From: Cutaneotrichosporon cavernicola
Taxonomy: Eukaryota; Basidiomycota; Tremellomycetes; Trichosporonales; Trichosporonaceae
NCBI RefSeq assembly: GCF_030864355.1
Contig: NC_083394.1
Coordinates: 2,356,001 to 2,420,000 of the forward strand
Direction: 5' to 3'
DNA: 64,000 bases
In this document: piece after piece, positions 1 through 11,638 of the stretch
Numbering within the stretch: the stretch's first letter is position 1
Layout of the letters: each line of letters opens with the position of its first letter
Made by a program: the position numbers and the translations under genes
The notes under the pieces: generated by a model
Seen by the model: only the letters and a program-made list of their open reading frames with translations
Databases searched by the model: none
What the model was told of the DNA's origin: nothing

Positions 1-1001
1 GATGTACATGTGGTGCACCTTATCTCCAAACACTACGGCCACGAGTTCCCCTTGTCGTAGACCACAGAGATGACGAGTAGGCTTGGGTCGATGTTCTCCG
101 CAAAATATGTCTAAACCCACCTCCTCTGCAGGCTCTGCGTGAGGCTGTTGAAGCTTGGTTTCGCCACACTCACCTCTACCTGACTTGGATCCCGGATCCG
201 CACTGCCCACTGGGCTGGCGGTGGTAGGCGAGTGAGAGAAGCTTCCTGTACAGGTTGTGGAAGGGGTACAAGAGCGTCTGGAGAACACCGTACAACTTCA
301 CCGGTATCTATATCGAATTTAAATATATAGTTAGCCCAGCTTTTTTTAAAGGTAGAAAACCACAGTTTCAAGTACACCGACATCGTCCAGTTTGCGGTGT
401 TCAACGTGGGCGCACCGCCGGTCAGCGAGAAGAAGGATGTGGACGAGCATGCCGAGTATGCTTAAATTTTTGTATAGTTATCAGAAGGTAGTGGGCTGCT
501 GGAATGGATCCACGTTTGAAATGGTGGCGGACGTGAGAGGAGGGTCGCGTTGTTTCCTGGTCGGACGAGCATGTCTAAATCCTCAGCCCCTCTGCCTCCC
601 CGAATATGCGGAGCTGCGCATAGTGAAGTACCTGATTTCACCCGCCCGCCGACGTACTTGATGGGGAGGATAGCGTTGATAGAACATGCGGGGAGGAGGA
701 GGAGGAAGATGTATAGATGAGAATGAGCAGGCCAACTGGCAGTCAAGTCCCTCGCTATACGGGCACAAGAGCAACTAAACTATCGGCGAGCAATTGGAAC
801 GGTCCTGTGGCATAATCTGTCATCATCATCGTCGGATGTCACATAGTATCCTGTGTCACTACCTCTCCTTCACAGCACAGCAAGTCTACTTCTGATTCAT
901 TGCCCATTGTTAAACTCCCTTTCTATTGTACAGCTTGTCCACTTCTGATCACTCCTCCATTTGGCTACTTCTGATCACTTATCCTCTTTGTCCTCATCTG
1001 A
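1..1001. other. No supported gene
   Basis: Several short frames are open here on both strands, but none has a recognisable domain, a credible splice pattern or a good start context. The segment contains two loosely similar ATGTCTAAA-CC stretches near 108 and 571 and a degenerate repeat at its right end. It could be intergenic DNA or a decayed gene; I cannot tell. Confidence 0.5.
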
Positions 1002-1012
1002 TCACTCCTCCA
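880..1012. repeat. Degenerate short direct repeat
   Basis: Versions of CTTCTGATCACTCCTCC recur about four times with substitutions between roughly 880 and 1012, running up to the stop codon of the next gene. It looks like a decayed minisatellite in the 3' flank. No function is inferred. Confidence 0.4.
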
Positions 1013-2303
1013 CCGGGCGGCGGACGGTGGGGTCCACAATCGCATTCTTGCGAGTGAAAGCATTCATGTCCTTGTAGGGGTACACCTGCGTTCCCTTGCC
1101 TAGCTTGCCGTAAATTGCAAAAGTCTGGCCGTCGTAGTATGCACTGTATGCAGCGAGGCGTGCTTCGGGCCGCTTGTGGAACGTACATCCGTCCGAGTTG
1201 CCCGTGCAACCCCGACAGTGGCCGAGCGTCGCCTCGGCGTGGTGCCCATAGTCGACAATCCTACCAAGCAGGCAGGGGTATCCGAAGCGCGCACACTTAC
1301 TGCACTCGTATCCCTTGGGCACGGTAAAGTGCTTACCCTCACGCTCGCAGCGGATGATGTTCATCTCCTTCAGCTGTTTGCCACCAATCCGGGTCTTAAG
1401 GCGTGTAAGGTCCTCGGGCCGCAGGTATGGGAAATACTCGTGTTTCTGGATCTGAGGGGCGATAGGGAAGACCTTTGGAAGGCGTGGTTTCGGCTTGGGC
1501 CCGCGGCGGCCGCCAGTTGTGCCACTCGCCTTGGCGGGGTTCTTGTTCGCGGTAGGAGCGGCCTTGGTCTTGGACTTGGACGCGCGAGGGGTCGAGACGC
1601 GGCGCTTGGGCTTGGGAGCCTGAGTCTCGGGAGGTGGCGAGGATGTGCGCCCTTCCATCTGGGTTGGCGAAGGGCTTTGATTCCAGTAGAACTTGGGTTG
1701 GGTGTGCTCGTTGTTGGCGCTGAACGGCCGCTTGGCCTTGGGGGAGGGGGTGCTAAGCGCCCCAATGGCAAATCGATCATAGGTAGGGAACACATCGTAA
1801 ATGTAGTTGTCCGCAGTAGTGTGCAGTTGGGTGGGGAGCTGCATCTGGAAGGCGAGCTGCTGCTGGGCGTTGAGCTGCGGTTGGCTGCCAAACTGGTCAG
1901 AGAATGGAGGAGGCGGAGGGGGCATGAGCAAAGCAGGGTCGATGTTGTTATTGCCAGTCGGCCCGATGGGATGGGGGGCCAGCACCGAGTCGAGGTAGCC
2001 AAACGCGCTAATTCTCCCATCAGGACCGGGCTCAGGCATCTGCCGGAGCATTGCAGGCTCGGCATTAGGGTGGTCAACAACAGTGTTGGGAGGAGCAGTG
2101 TTGGCAGGGTTGTCGGTGAACTGGTCAAGGAAAGCCAAGATGTCCTCAGCCGAGGCATCCTGCGCCTCGTTGTTGCCGACAGTGACGTTGTTGAGGTGAC
2201 CCATTCTGCTTGCCTGCACGTCGGCCATCTCCTGGTCCTCGGCCCAGGCCAGTCCCTGGCCTGGGACCAGGTTGTCGATGAACCCCGCGAGGTCAAACTC
2301 CAT
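1002..2303 (-). CDS. Orphan protein with C-terminal Cys-rich domain
   Basis: Single-exon frame of 433 aa starting at the ATG complementary to 2301-2303. The frame stays open upstream to 2603, but that extension is low-complexity Ser/Leu/Thr sequence unlike the acidic start (MEFDLAGFIDN), so the internal ATG was chosen. Residues about 1-200 are acidic and disordered. Residues about 230-310 are Pro/Lys/Arg-rich with nuclear-localisation-like basic clusters. The last 110 residues hold Cys pairs (CSKCARFGYPC, then CRGCTGNSDGC) plus His, suggesting zinc binding. It is not a canonical Zn2Cys6 cluster. A nuclear or DNA-binding role is inference only; I do not recognise the family. Confidence 0.7.
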   Translation of the reverse strand: MEFDLAGFIDNLVPGQGLAWAEDQEMADVQASRMGHLNNVTVGNNEAQDASAEDILAFLDQFTDNPANTAPPNTVVDHPNAEPAMLRQMPEPGPDGRISAFGYLDSVLAPHPIGPTGNNNIDPALLMPPPPPPFSDQFGSQPQLNAQQQLAFQMQLPTQLHTTADNYIYDVFPTYDRFAIGALSTPSPKAKRPFSANNEHTQPKFYWNQSPSPTQMEGRTSSPPPETQAPKPKRRVSTPRASKSKTKAAPTANKNPAKASGTTGGRRGPKPKPRLPKVFPIAPQIQKHEYFPYLRPEDLTRLKTRIGGKQLKEMNIIRCEREGKHFTVPKGYECSKCARFGYPCLLGRIVDYGHHAEATLGHCRGCTGNSDGCTFHKRPEARLAAYSAYYDGQTFAIYGKLGKGTQVYPYKDMNAFTRKNAIVDPTVRRPVEE

Positions 2304-3068
2304 TCTAATTAGTGTGGGTGGGAGTGGAAGGAAGTGTAGGAGTAGGAGTAGGTGTTGATGAGGGACAGCTCCATCCTTCAATGCCAAATTTATAGCGTTT
2401 TCCGGGATGCTGGAAGTGCTGATCTGGCATGAAGATGGTAATGTGAGCGAACAGTGAAGGCAGATGAGGAGTGTTGACAAGGGGACCAAGGATGAGAGGG
2501 CCGTGAAGGCTGTGAGAGTGATGAGGGAGAATGAAGAATGGAGAGTGAAGCCAGTGGGCCTGATGGTTGAGTTACATTGTACATGTTTGACGTGAGTGGT
2601 CATTTATGGGCTGCGTCATCAAGGCTGCTGACACCAAGGTTGACGAGGGCCTTTGATGAGCTCGGAGCAGCGATGGTGTAGAGGCAGTGATGCCTCAGAG
2701 AATGAACGGGCGGGATCAGAGGCCTCGGTGGTCTCGGAGATTGAGGAGATGAATGACAATGGGTCTGGACGGGGGGTGATGGAGATGGTGATCGCAGTTG
2801 CAGTCATGTGATGGGGCTCTGCGTTAAGCCGACCTCAACGGAAATTGAAGAATCAAGAGGAGCGAGACGAATCAGTTGCAATATGTGCACGACTGTCTGG
2901 TCTCAGTGACATGTCGGTGAAGGCTCATCCACCAATCTCTCTCGGCCCAACGCAACATGACTCGCGGCGTGCCTGACACCATGTGCCACTCCTCGCGCCT
3001 TGGTGAGTACGTTCGTCAGTGGCTATAACCTCTACAATGCTGCATTATATGTCTATTATCTAATATGA
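2304..3068. other. Intergenic, upstream of the Cys-rich orphan
   Basis: This 765-bp stretch lies between the 5' end of the Cys-rich orphan and the stop of the cofactor D gene. Only short low-complexity frames are open. It should hold the orphan's promoter and the 3' end of cofactor D. I see no clear motif. Confidence 0.5.
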
Positions 3069-6000
3069 TTACGCCACATGCACTCCCACGAGTTCCGCCA
3101 CGTGAGTGGCCAACACCGCATTAGCCTCCTCCGCCCAACTCGTCTCCAACAATATCTCCTCAAGCTCGGGCTCAACGTCTCCCTCTTCCTGCAGCGCGAG
3201 GTAAAGGCTCTCCGCAGTCGCGGCGCGGATACGTGGGAATCGATGTGCGAGGAATGGTGACAGCGCAGCGGCAGCTGTGGTCCGCGCCTCTGCAAAGGGG
3301 AGGGTGAGGGCGGCGACGACGAGGCGTAGGGCGGCGGTGATGCGGTCAATGCTCTTCAGTGTGGGGACGCCGCGTGTTGCGAGTGATAAGGCGCGAGTAT
3401 AGCTCGTGGGCTCGAGGACAGCTGGCCCGGCCACGAACAAGCGAGCGAGGGTGGTGAGGGTCGGGACGGCGATGCGATTCGCGCCGAGGTTCGAGGCTAA
3501 GAGCGTGCAGAGGTCGGTGAGGACGAGGGTATGGACCTCGTCGCCAGTCGGGAGAGCGGCCAGCCAGCGCGTGAGGGGCCCTGCAGCGCGATCGGACTGG
3601 TATCAGCTTATGGGTAGAAAACGGGGAGCTGTTCGTGGGAGGAACTCACACTCGAATGCAGAGCGCTACCGGCGGTCTGGACGAGGCCCGCGAGCATCGC
3701 CGCCCGCGCAGGCGTGCGGAGCAGCTCAAGGCCGGCGCCAAACCACTCAGAGCTGGGTCGCATCTGCTTGCCGTCGAGCATGCACCGCGATCCGGGCCAG
3801 GCCCACACCACATCCGCATTTGCAGCGAGGAGGTCACCCCATGCTACAGTGGATGCTCCGCGCACGACGTCGAGCTTCTCGAGTGCCTGCTTCGCCATGC
3901 CACCAGTTGCTGCGGCGAATGCGTCTTGCGAAACCAGTTCCAGGGGCATAGGTGCCGAAGCGGCCGCGACCAGCACACGTGAGAGCGCGCGCACGGCCGC
4001 CGCGCGAACCCAAGAGCCAACGTCACCGCGCTGATCAGTCGCGTAGTCGTCCAATGCCTTCGTCAGGGCGGCCACGACACGGGCGTAGCTCGGCACGTCG
4101 ACTGCTGTCAGCTGGTTGCGCTCAACTAAGCTCGGAGGACTCACGGATCAACTTGTCGCCCACACTCTGCACAGCGACGTCTGCGATCGACCGCACGGCG
4201 TTCCGCCGCGTCTCGACGTCGGCCTTGGTAGCGGGCTCCAGGAGGCCGAGAAGCGCTTCGAGAGGCGCCTCCGCTGCATCCCGCGAGCGATACTGTATGT
4301 GGCCGAGGAGGAGAGCGTTTGCTTGCCGCTGTGTCGGCCGGGCGCTTTCGAGATGCTCCACTGCGCGGCGCGTAAAACTCTCCACAACGGCCGGCTCGAA
4401 CACTTGGGAGTACTTTCGCCCTGCGGCGGCAAGCGCCTCGTGTACCTCCGGCTCACGGCGTCGTTCCGCAGCGTCGATGAACCGCTGCGCTGACGTAAAG
4501 TCTGTCGTGGGGGTCAAGGCGGCCTCGACGAGTGCGCAGCCGGCGGTGATGATTTCGGCAGCGTTGGACGTGATGAGCGCCGCGGCGCGGACGCGAGCGA
4601 GTGCAGCGATGAACTGCTGTCAGCTCAACTCGATCCAGTATCAGCTCACCTCGTTCTTCTTCTCGTCGTTGACAGACGGTGCGATCTGCGCCAGCGCAAG
4701 CAGCGCTCCATGTGTGCTGGCCGGGTCGAGGGCGGGAACGAAAGCGAGTTCACGAGCGGTAGCGTCTGGCACGTCCTCCGGTGCAAGTGCCAGGAGCTCC
4801 GCGAGCGTCACAGCTCCTGCCGTGGACATAGCCACGTCCCAGTGCCGCAGCGTGATGTTGTGCAGTTGTTCCCTCAAGGCGGCGCGGTAGACCGGGTGTG
4901 CGGCCACAGCAGGGGCCGCGTTTGCGAACGCCTTGCGGCGCACGCTGACAGAGTAGAAGTCGGTTTTGGCGAGTACGTCGATGCCCGATGGATAGAGTCC
5001 CAGGCGGCCCACGCCTTCCTGGAAGGCGGCACTAGCAGCACGACGAACACCGACCTCGCGGTCGAGTGTTGCAGCACACACGAGAGCCGTTGCCATACTC
5101 TCTGCGAACGGCGCGAGCTGCTCGGGACGCGCGGCGCGGCTCAGGCTCCAAAGTACATAGGCGCCAGCATCGCGGACGTTGGCACCGACGGAATGAGAGG
5201 CGCGGCGCAAGTCGAAACCCAGCGCCTTCAGTACCCATGGTACGGCGGTACCAACGTCGGAGAGGAGGCCGCGGCGCGCGAGCTCAGCCACAGCAAGACA
5301 GACGCCGTGCCACCTTGCCTCGCCTCGGCTTGCCTCTGTCCCTCCTAATCCCATTGCTCCGCAGCCGGCTGCGCTGCCACCCGGATCTACGACAGCACCA
5401 AAGCTCGTCTCGAGGACTGGCTCGTCCTCAGTCCCCGCGAACAATCCAACAGTGGCGGCAGCGATTTCCTCGGCAAACTCGTGGGGAAGGAGGGCAGCGA
5501 TGCGCGCAAGATACTTGGCTGCAGAGTAGCGTACGATTGTGTCCTTGTCGCTGAGAGCGGTCATGAGGTCGTCGAGCACATCCTCGACGCCGTCCATGTC
5601 GTCGCGCAGGCGGGCGAGCCACCAGCGGCCGCGCGCCTTGATGGCGAGCTTGCGGATCAGGCCGGAGGATGCGGCAGTCGCGCCGCCCGCAAGGTGTGGG
5701 ATGAGAACGTCGACATAGAAGGCAGACAGAGTGGGGAGGTGGGACGCGTCGATCATGGCTGGCAGGACGGCCAGGAAGGATAGGAGGGAGGTGACAAAGT
5801 TGGCCTCACGCTCGCGCTCGCCATCCGAGAGCTCCGCGCCCGCCCAGTCCAGGAAGCCGGGGAGGCCCTGTACCGCATCGTCGCGAGCAAACAGCCGCGC
5901 CAGGACTAGCGCAGCGTACTCTCCTTCTCGTCCGGGCCGGTTGAGGAGAGGGAGGACGAGGAGGATGACGCGCGCGGCGAGGTCCGAACTGGGCGCGGCA

Positions 6001-6727
6001 AAGAGGCGTGCGTGGCTCGGCACATCGAGCCCGGTCCCTGTGGGCTCGTCTGAGAGCGCAGATAGGCTAAATGGCACCGTTAAGAGGAGCGCAAGCCAGA
6101 GGAGGAGGACAGCTCGGAGCTCCCACGCGTCGTCGGAGGCCAGGCGGGGGTCCGGAAGGAGGGCGATGAGGACGTGTAGGTGTCCCAGGGCAGAGGGGAA
6201 GTAGGGGATGACGGCTTTCCACCCGCGCACTTTCACCACCCAGTTAACGACCCGGCCGAGACGCGCAAGCCTGGCTGGGCTAAGCGACTTGCTCGCCAGC
6301 ATGTGCTCGAGGGAAGATGCGAGTCTGGCCATGAGAGGGGGAACGATATCATCAAGCGCTGGGTCCAGCAGCCCGGGCATCGGAAGGTAGTAGTCGAGCT
6401 GGGTTAGCTTTCCGGAAGGCTGTAACTCACAATGTTGCCCAGTTGGGTCACGAGGGCGCCCTCTTCCTTGTCCTCTCCGGGTGTTGGTTCGGCAGCGAGG
6501 TCGATGGAGAGAAAGTTGGAGAGCAAGGGCATGAACTCGGCCCGACGCTGAAAGTGAGTGTAAGTCGGGTCTGAGTCATCGAAGTCGTCCTGGCACCTTT
6601 CGGGAGGCGGAGTGGCCGACATGTTGGCGTTGAAGACGACTGGGATGGTGGACGCGTCGAAGTTCGCGGGTCGTGCACCTCCACCTCGATCGCCGAGGGT
6701 GACCGTGGGAAAGCTAGACTGGGGCAT
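3069..6727 (-). CDS. Tubulin-folding cofactor D (TBCD/Alp1 family)
   Basis: Chaperone that binds beta-tubulin and assembles or recycles alpha/beta-tubulin dimers with cofactors C and E. Five exons on the minus strand: 6431-6727, 4650-6398, 4145-4613, 3650-4101, 3069-3596, giving 1,164 aa, near the usual length. Exon 1 joins exon 2 as ...QLGNI/LDYYLPMPGLLDP, which matches the conserved N-terminal TBCD segment. The rest is HEAT-like helical repeats rich in Ala/Leu. Introns are 32-53 nt and carry GCTGACAGCAG or GCTGATACCAG 3' ends. The start is uncertain: in-frame ATGs lie at 6760, 6727 and about 6622; 6727 was chosen as the first with plausible sequence. Family assignment rests on the N-terminal motif and repeat layout. 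Confidence 0.88.
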
Positions 6728-6873
6728 TCTTGAACTCTGGCTGTTGTTGTTGCCAGTCACTCAACAGGTCACCAAGCCTCTTCATTACAGAGTCGCTATA
6801 CTCTACAACTACATCTCCCAGAATTGTACAAACACAGACACAAACCATGCAGCACGAGATTCGTGACACCCAT

Positions 6874-8859
6874 CTAATCCTCCTCCATCCTGTCAACGTC
6901 GTTCGTCCTTTCGCCGTCGTATGAGATCTGCTGGGCGCGAAGCGACAGCATCTCCATGGTCCCCAATTGGCCAGGCGCCGCACCCGCGTCGATTGCAGCG
7001 TTGGCAGCCTCCTTCGCGCCAGGGCCAGATGCAATGAATGGGCCAACCATCGGCTTACCATCCTTGGTGAGGCCATTGTTGCCCAGCGACGTTGAGAGTA
7101 CGCCCGACGTGCTGCCAATGCTCAGCGCCGGCGAGGCTGCACGCGACCTTGAGGTCATCGGACGCGTGTAGGGGTGTGCGGGTTTAAGGGGCCGCGTCGC
7201 TCCGAGGTTTAAGTAACCTGGTGACGAGAGGGCAAGGGAGGACGGAAGCACTGGCGCATGCGATGGCGACGAGGGGATGGGTATTGCCATCGGCTTGGAC
7301 GGCGACAGCGCAACGTTTTGGAATGGCGACGGCGACGAGCCGCGCGGGCGTTTATACGGGTCGAACCGCTCCTCTGTCCCAGCTGCTCGGTCAGCCGCGA
7401 GTCGGTGTGGCCAAAGAGTGAACTTACCCTTGCGCTTGCCAGAGCGGATACTGTTGGGAGGGTCCCGGTATTGCATCATGCCTGGGCTTGCCACAGCGCT
7501 CGCACTGGGGCTCGGCGCGAACTCGCCCTTCTCTGCCGTTGGCGAGCCGAGTGGTGTCGCAGAGCCGGTGTTGCCCATACCGAGGCCGCCGAAGGCTGTG
7601 GGTAACAAGAGACTGGTACCCGGCGACGGCGCAATGACGCGTCCCTTCGGTCCGCTGCCGTTGCGCGCGCCTCCCGGTGTGCTTTTCCCCGAGTTGGAGT
7701 GCAAGACCGAGCTGCCACCGCTTGACGGCCGGTCGAGGTCCATAACGCTCGCGAATGCTGAGTTAACAGCACTAGCACCCTGTGCGGGTTGGTTGTTTGG
7801 TGGCCAGTCGTCCTCCAACATGTCGTCACTGTCCGAGTCGCTGGAGCCTGCACACCAACGGCTACCCAGCCCGCTGGGCATGTCGTCGTCGTCATCGTCA
7901 TCACCGACCATCTCGGGGAAGCGGCCGCGCGACATGCGCATTGTACGCCGCTGTCGAGGCGTGAGGGCCATCGATGACGGGTGTGAGCTGAGCAGGCGTT
8001 GGAGGCGCGCCTCGGAGCGCATCTCGTGCTCGAGCGGTGATGACTCGCTGATGAGCGTCGCAAGCAGCGCACCCGGCAGGGGGCGCCCCTGCAGCCGCGC
8101 GTTGAAGGGTCGAGACGGGGTGGGCGGCATGTCGTCGGGGCTGGTAATGGCGGAGCCAGAGGATCGACGCTGTTGCAGGTGACTGGGAAGCCAGCGCGGC
8201 AACGCATCCGTGTCCATGGGCGGTTCAGGAACAGGGGACCCACTGGTGGTCAACCCCTCAAAGGGGATGGGCGGTGCCGAGCTAACGCGCTCGGGCGTGC
8301 TGAGCGAGGGAAAGACGGTTCCTGTCCCCCACCGAGGGAGAGGCTGGAGAGTACCACCTTCCTCGATGTGACGCTCAGAGACAGCCGATAGAGAGTGGAC
8401 GGGTGAGATGGAAGGATTGGGGTTGGCCTGGTCGGCCGCAGCAGACGCCAAGCTTAAGAGGGAGGGGCGACGGAGACGGCGTGTTTGGACGGTGCCAGCA
8501 CTCGGGGGGGATGTTGCGGAAGAAGCTGGGGAGAGGGCTTGTGGGGGGAGGTGAGTCGTGCCCAGGGGCGAGGTGGAGATGCTGGCTGTCGAGGCCGAGT
8601 GCGAGTGCGAGTGTGAGTGCGTTTGGGGGTGCGAATGGGAGTGGGAGTGTGAGTGCGGATGAGAATGGGAGTGAGAATGAGAATGAGAATGAGAATGAGA
8701 GTGCGAGTGTGACGACGTTGAGGAGAGGCCAAAGGCGTTGGAGGACGTGGCGAATCGTATTGGTGAAGCTGGTTGACCGTTTCCTCCCCTTTGGAATGGG
8801 GGTGGCAATACCGAGGAAGGTGTAGCTGGCCGCCGATCTGGTTCAGTCTGGATATGCAT
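6874..8859 (-). CDS. Ser/Pro-rich orphan with His-Ser repeat tract
   Basis: Two exons, 7428-8859 and 6874-7382, give 646 aa. The 45-nt intron (7383-7427) has GTAAGT, a GCTGAC branch site and CAG; it is a multiple of three with no stop, so unspliced RNA would also read through. Residues about 45-85 are His-Ser/His-Pro dipeptides. A conserved-looking block around residues 230-300 (TPSRPF, GALLATLISES, LTPRQRRTMRMSRGRF) precedes an Asp run. A basic Lys-Arg-Pro-Arg cluster lies downstream. Most of the protein looks disordered. I do not recognise the family; a nuclear regulatory role is only a guess. Confidence 0.72.
   Translation of the reverse strand: MHIQTEPDRRPATPSSVLPPPFQRGGNGQPASPIRFATSSNAFGLSSTSSHSHSHSHSHSHSHSHSHPHSHSHSHSHPQTHSHSHSHSASTASISTSPLGTTHLPPQALSPASSATSPPSAGTVQTRRLRRPSLLSLASAAADQANPNPSISPVHSLSAVSERHIEEGGTLQPLPRWGTGTVFPSLSTPERVSSAPPIPFEGLTTSGSPVPEPPMDTDALPRWLPSHLQQRRSSGSAITSPDDMPPTPSRPFNARLQGRPLPGALLATLISESSPLEHEMRSEARLQRLLSSHPSSMALTPRQRRTMRMSRGRFPEMVGDDDDDDDMPSGLGSRWCAGSSDSDSDDMLEDDWPPNNQPAQGASAVNSAFASVMDLDRPSSGGSSVLHSNSGKSTPGGARNGSGPKGRVIAPSPGTSLLLPTAFGGLGMGNTGSATPLGSPTAEKGEFAPSPSASAVASPGMMQYRDPPNSIRSGKRKGKFTLWPHRLAADRAAGTEERFDPYKRPRGSSPSPFQNVALSPSKPMAIPIPSSPSHAPVLPSSLALSSPGYLNLGATRPLKPAHPYTRPMTSRSRAASPALSIGSTSGVLSTSLGNNGLTKDGKPMVGPFIASGPGAKEAANAAIDAGAAPGQLGTMEMLSLRAQQISYDGERTNDVDRMEED
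8590..8715. repeat. Hexamer-type repeat coding for His-Ser/His-Pro
   Basis: A GAGTG(A/C/T)-like hexanucleotide is repeated about 20 times on the plus strand and encodes alternating His-Ser, with some His-Pro and His-Thr, on the minus strand inside the preceding orphan gene. Such tracts are prone to length change. Confidence 0.75.
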
Positions 8860-9471
8860 CTTGCTTGCTCTTCGTTGTTACGCTCAACTAGTTGAATCAA
8901 AGTGAGGTAATGTGGCGGGCAAAGGGGCCTCTGATGCCCGACGCCACTGCGCCGGGCTCGCCCAGGGTCGAGGAAGGTTGCAACGCAACGACCCAGCTGC
9001 ACCGTCTGTGCAGGGGGACAGTCACGCTAAGCGAAGGCTCAAGACAAGGACATTGACCGGGTGGAAGTGTTGATGGTTTCGCTCCTAAAAGGTGAAACGA
9101 GGTGGAACGATGTGGATAATGATGGGGGAAGAGTGGATGACGGAAGAAGAGTGGATGGTAACTTGAACGGGTTGTAGTGATGGAGTGAGTTGTCGGTCAA
9201 CGAACGACAAACGACAAACCACAAACGGGCAACGGGCAACGGGGCAACGGGGTGAGCCACAATGAGGCCACAGAGTGGGGCAGTTCACTCTCGGCTCAAG
9301 GGAGTGTGGTGGAGTGGGCGTGGAATCTGTCTCAGTCCTAGTGGTTGCTCTTTCGCTCATTGTGCGGTGCGGCCAAGAACGCCTCTTACCCCTCTCTCTT
9401 TCTGCAATCTCCAACTCTTATCCATCCACACCTTTCTCGTCCCATCCCAACATCTTACTCATGACAAAGCA
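8860..9471. promoter_or_regulatory. Divergent promoter region, orphan / Rab GAP
   Basis: The 612-bp gap separates two divergent start codons (orphan on minus, Gyp1-like gene on plus). The part next to the plus gene is pyrimidine-rich (CTCTCTTTCT, CATCTTACTC), typical of fungal 5' leaders. No TATA box or factor site could be assigned. Confidence 0.4.
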
Positions 9472-11420
9472 ATGAACCAACCCAACGCACCTCCGGCAAG
9501 GCCCCACTCGGCCCACGCATACATGGCCGTCCCTGCCATCTTCCGCACTGCATCTGGCCGCTCTGCTCCTTCAAGACCAGCGCTACGCAACTCGGCCCGT
9601 GCAAGTCTCTCCTCCAGCAGCATCCGCCAGACAGAGTGGGAGGACGCCTGGGACTCGTCTTCCGACCGCGAGGACGATGAGGAACCCGCCACCTCGGCAC
9701 GAGCGGCGCCCATACCGATCCGCGCGTCGCGCGTGTCGCCAACAGCTTCAGGCCTGTCTCACTCGGGCGGCAACTCCAGCTCAATCTCGACGTCATGGGT
9801 CAGCGCAAGCTACCACCCCACCCCAGTTAAAGCGACTCCGCCAGTTGGGGGCCAACCGGCCCATCGCGCAGTCGTGGAAACGGAGAACGGTGCAGCAGCG
9901 CCCGAATCCAAGCTCGGCGCATGGGAGATGGTCGAGCCCGACGAGGCCGAGGAGGAAGGGAGACGAGCTGCCGGGAGGGAAGCTCTGCGCGCCGATTGCG
10001 AAGATGTGTTGCGTGGTAAGTTTCGACTGGCAGTTATCGGACCATGGCACGGTCCGGCTGCCGCCAGCCGGATGCGCCATCGCGCCCTCGATAAGACTTA
10101 GCTAACCCCAGACCCTATGCAGCTCCTCGCGGGCCTGACACTCTCATCAGCTCCGGGATCACCACGAGCGTCGCCGAGCCTCGGAAGCAGAGCGCCATCA
10201 GGGCACGCATCCCCTCGTCCAGGGAGTGGTATCAGCATCTCGCGCCAACGCTCGGTGCGCACCGAGCGGCGGCGAGACAAGTTCGCAAAGATACTGAGCT
10301 GTGACACTGTCAGCTCGGTAGACATCGCCGCGCTTAAACGCCTTGCGTGGAACGGCGTGCCAGAGGAAGTACGCCCGATCGTGTGGCAGCTGCTACTCGT
10401 GAGACCGTGCGCGCACATCAGGGTGGCTGACGGCAGAACTATCTTCCCCTGCCGCTCGCACCACGCCTCGTAACACTGACGCGAAAACGGAAGGAGTACG
10501 CGGCCCTTGTCGAGCAGTACTTTGGGCGAGGGCCAGCCTTTCTCGACCAGCAGGTGAGCTGATGCCGTCGGATGTGAGCTGACCCAGATCTGGCATCAGA
10601 TCGAGATAGACGTGCCACGTACACGGCCCGGTGCGCCTCTCTGGTCCTGCTCCGCGACGCAGCGCGCCCTCGAGCGCATCCTATACGTGTGGGCAATCCG
10701 GCATCCGGCCAGCGGGTACGTGCAGGGCATCAACGACCTCGCGACGCCGTTCTTCGAGGTCTTCCTTAGCGCATACGTCTCGGTCGACCCGGAGCGCTTC
10801 GACGTCTCGCACCTCCCGCAGGATGTGCTCGCGGCCGTCGAGGCGGATAGCTTCTGGTGTCTCACGAAGCTGCTCGACGGGATTCAGGACCACTACATCT
10901 CGCAGCAGCCAGGCATCCAGCGTCTCGTGAAGCGCATGGGTGAGCTCGTGAAGCGTATCGACTCACCACTCGCCACACACTTCGAGGACCAGGGAGTCGA
11001 GTACATGCAGTTTGCGTTCCGGTGGATGAACTGCCTCCTCATGCGCGAGATCAGTGTCAAGTGCACGATCCGGATGTGGGACAGTTACTTGGTGAGTCGG
11101 GAACGGGCTCAGAGGCGTTGCCGAGCTAGCACCTCGAAAAACTGAGCTCACACCAGTCCGAGGGCGCCGACGCCTTCTCCCAGTTCCACCTGTACGTGTG
11201 CTGCGCGCTCCTCGTCAAGTTCAGCGACAAGTTGCGCGACATGGACTTCCAGGAGATGATCATCTTCCTGCAGCGCCTCCCGACGAACGATTGGAGCGAC
11301 AACGAGATCGAGCTGCTCCTCTCCGAGGCGTTCGTGCTCAAGAGCGTGTGGCAAGGTGCCGACAACCACTTTGCAAACCTTCCCATGCGCGAGGGGCTAC
11401 CGAGCATGATGGGACGGTAG
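9472..11420 (+). CDS. GYP1: TBC-domain Rab GTPase-activating protein, Gyp1-like
   Basis: Predicted GAP for Ypt1/Rab1-type GTPases at the Golgi. Five exons: 9472-10015, 10112-10398, 10437-10553, 10588-11091, 11157-11420; 571 aa. The first 230 residues are disordered and acidic. The TBC domain follows, opening with AWNGVPEEVRPIVWQLLL. The Arg-finger motif IxxDxxR is intact (I321, D324, R327) and the Gln finger lies in YVQGI (Q362). FAFRWMNCLLMRE and MDFQEMIIFLQ near the C-terminus match Gyp1 rather than other TBC proteins. The other introns are 34-65 nt, and the first, at 96 nt, is the longest. The stop lies 218 bp from the convergent stop of the next gene. Confidence 0.93.
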
Positions 11421-11638
11421 CGCGCGTTCAGGGAGACGGAGAGCGCTTGGTCGCTTGTGATGAGACCAGTTACATAGCATCGCATAATCATTGTACGAAA
11501 CCCATCAATCCCAGTCGAGCAGTGGGCGCAGAACGTAGTAAACTGACAAACGGCTCTGAAGCTAAAGACCAGTTTGTGGTATCTTGTACAGGCCGCTCTG
11601 GGCTTTACATGTATACTAGACCGTCTACAGAATGTCTT

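Noticed and set aside
1176..2312. Long plus-strand frame antisense to the Cys-rich orphan
   Set aside because: It is an antisense shadow of a GC-rich coding region, Arg/Gly/Leu-rich, with no domain.
2304..2603. N-terminal extension of the Cys-rich orphan to 2603
   Set aside because: The frame is open but the sequence is low-complexity Ser/Leu/Thr; the internal ATG at 2303 starts the acidic, protein-like part.
5066..6204. Plus-strand frames of 100-160 codons
   Set aside because: Antisense shadows of the cofactor D gene.
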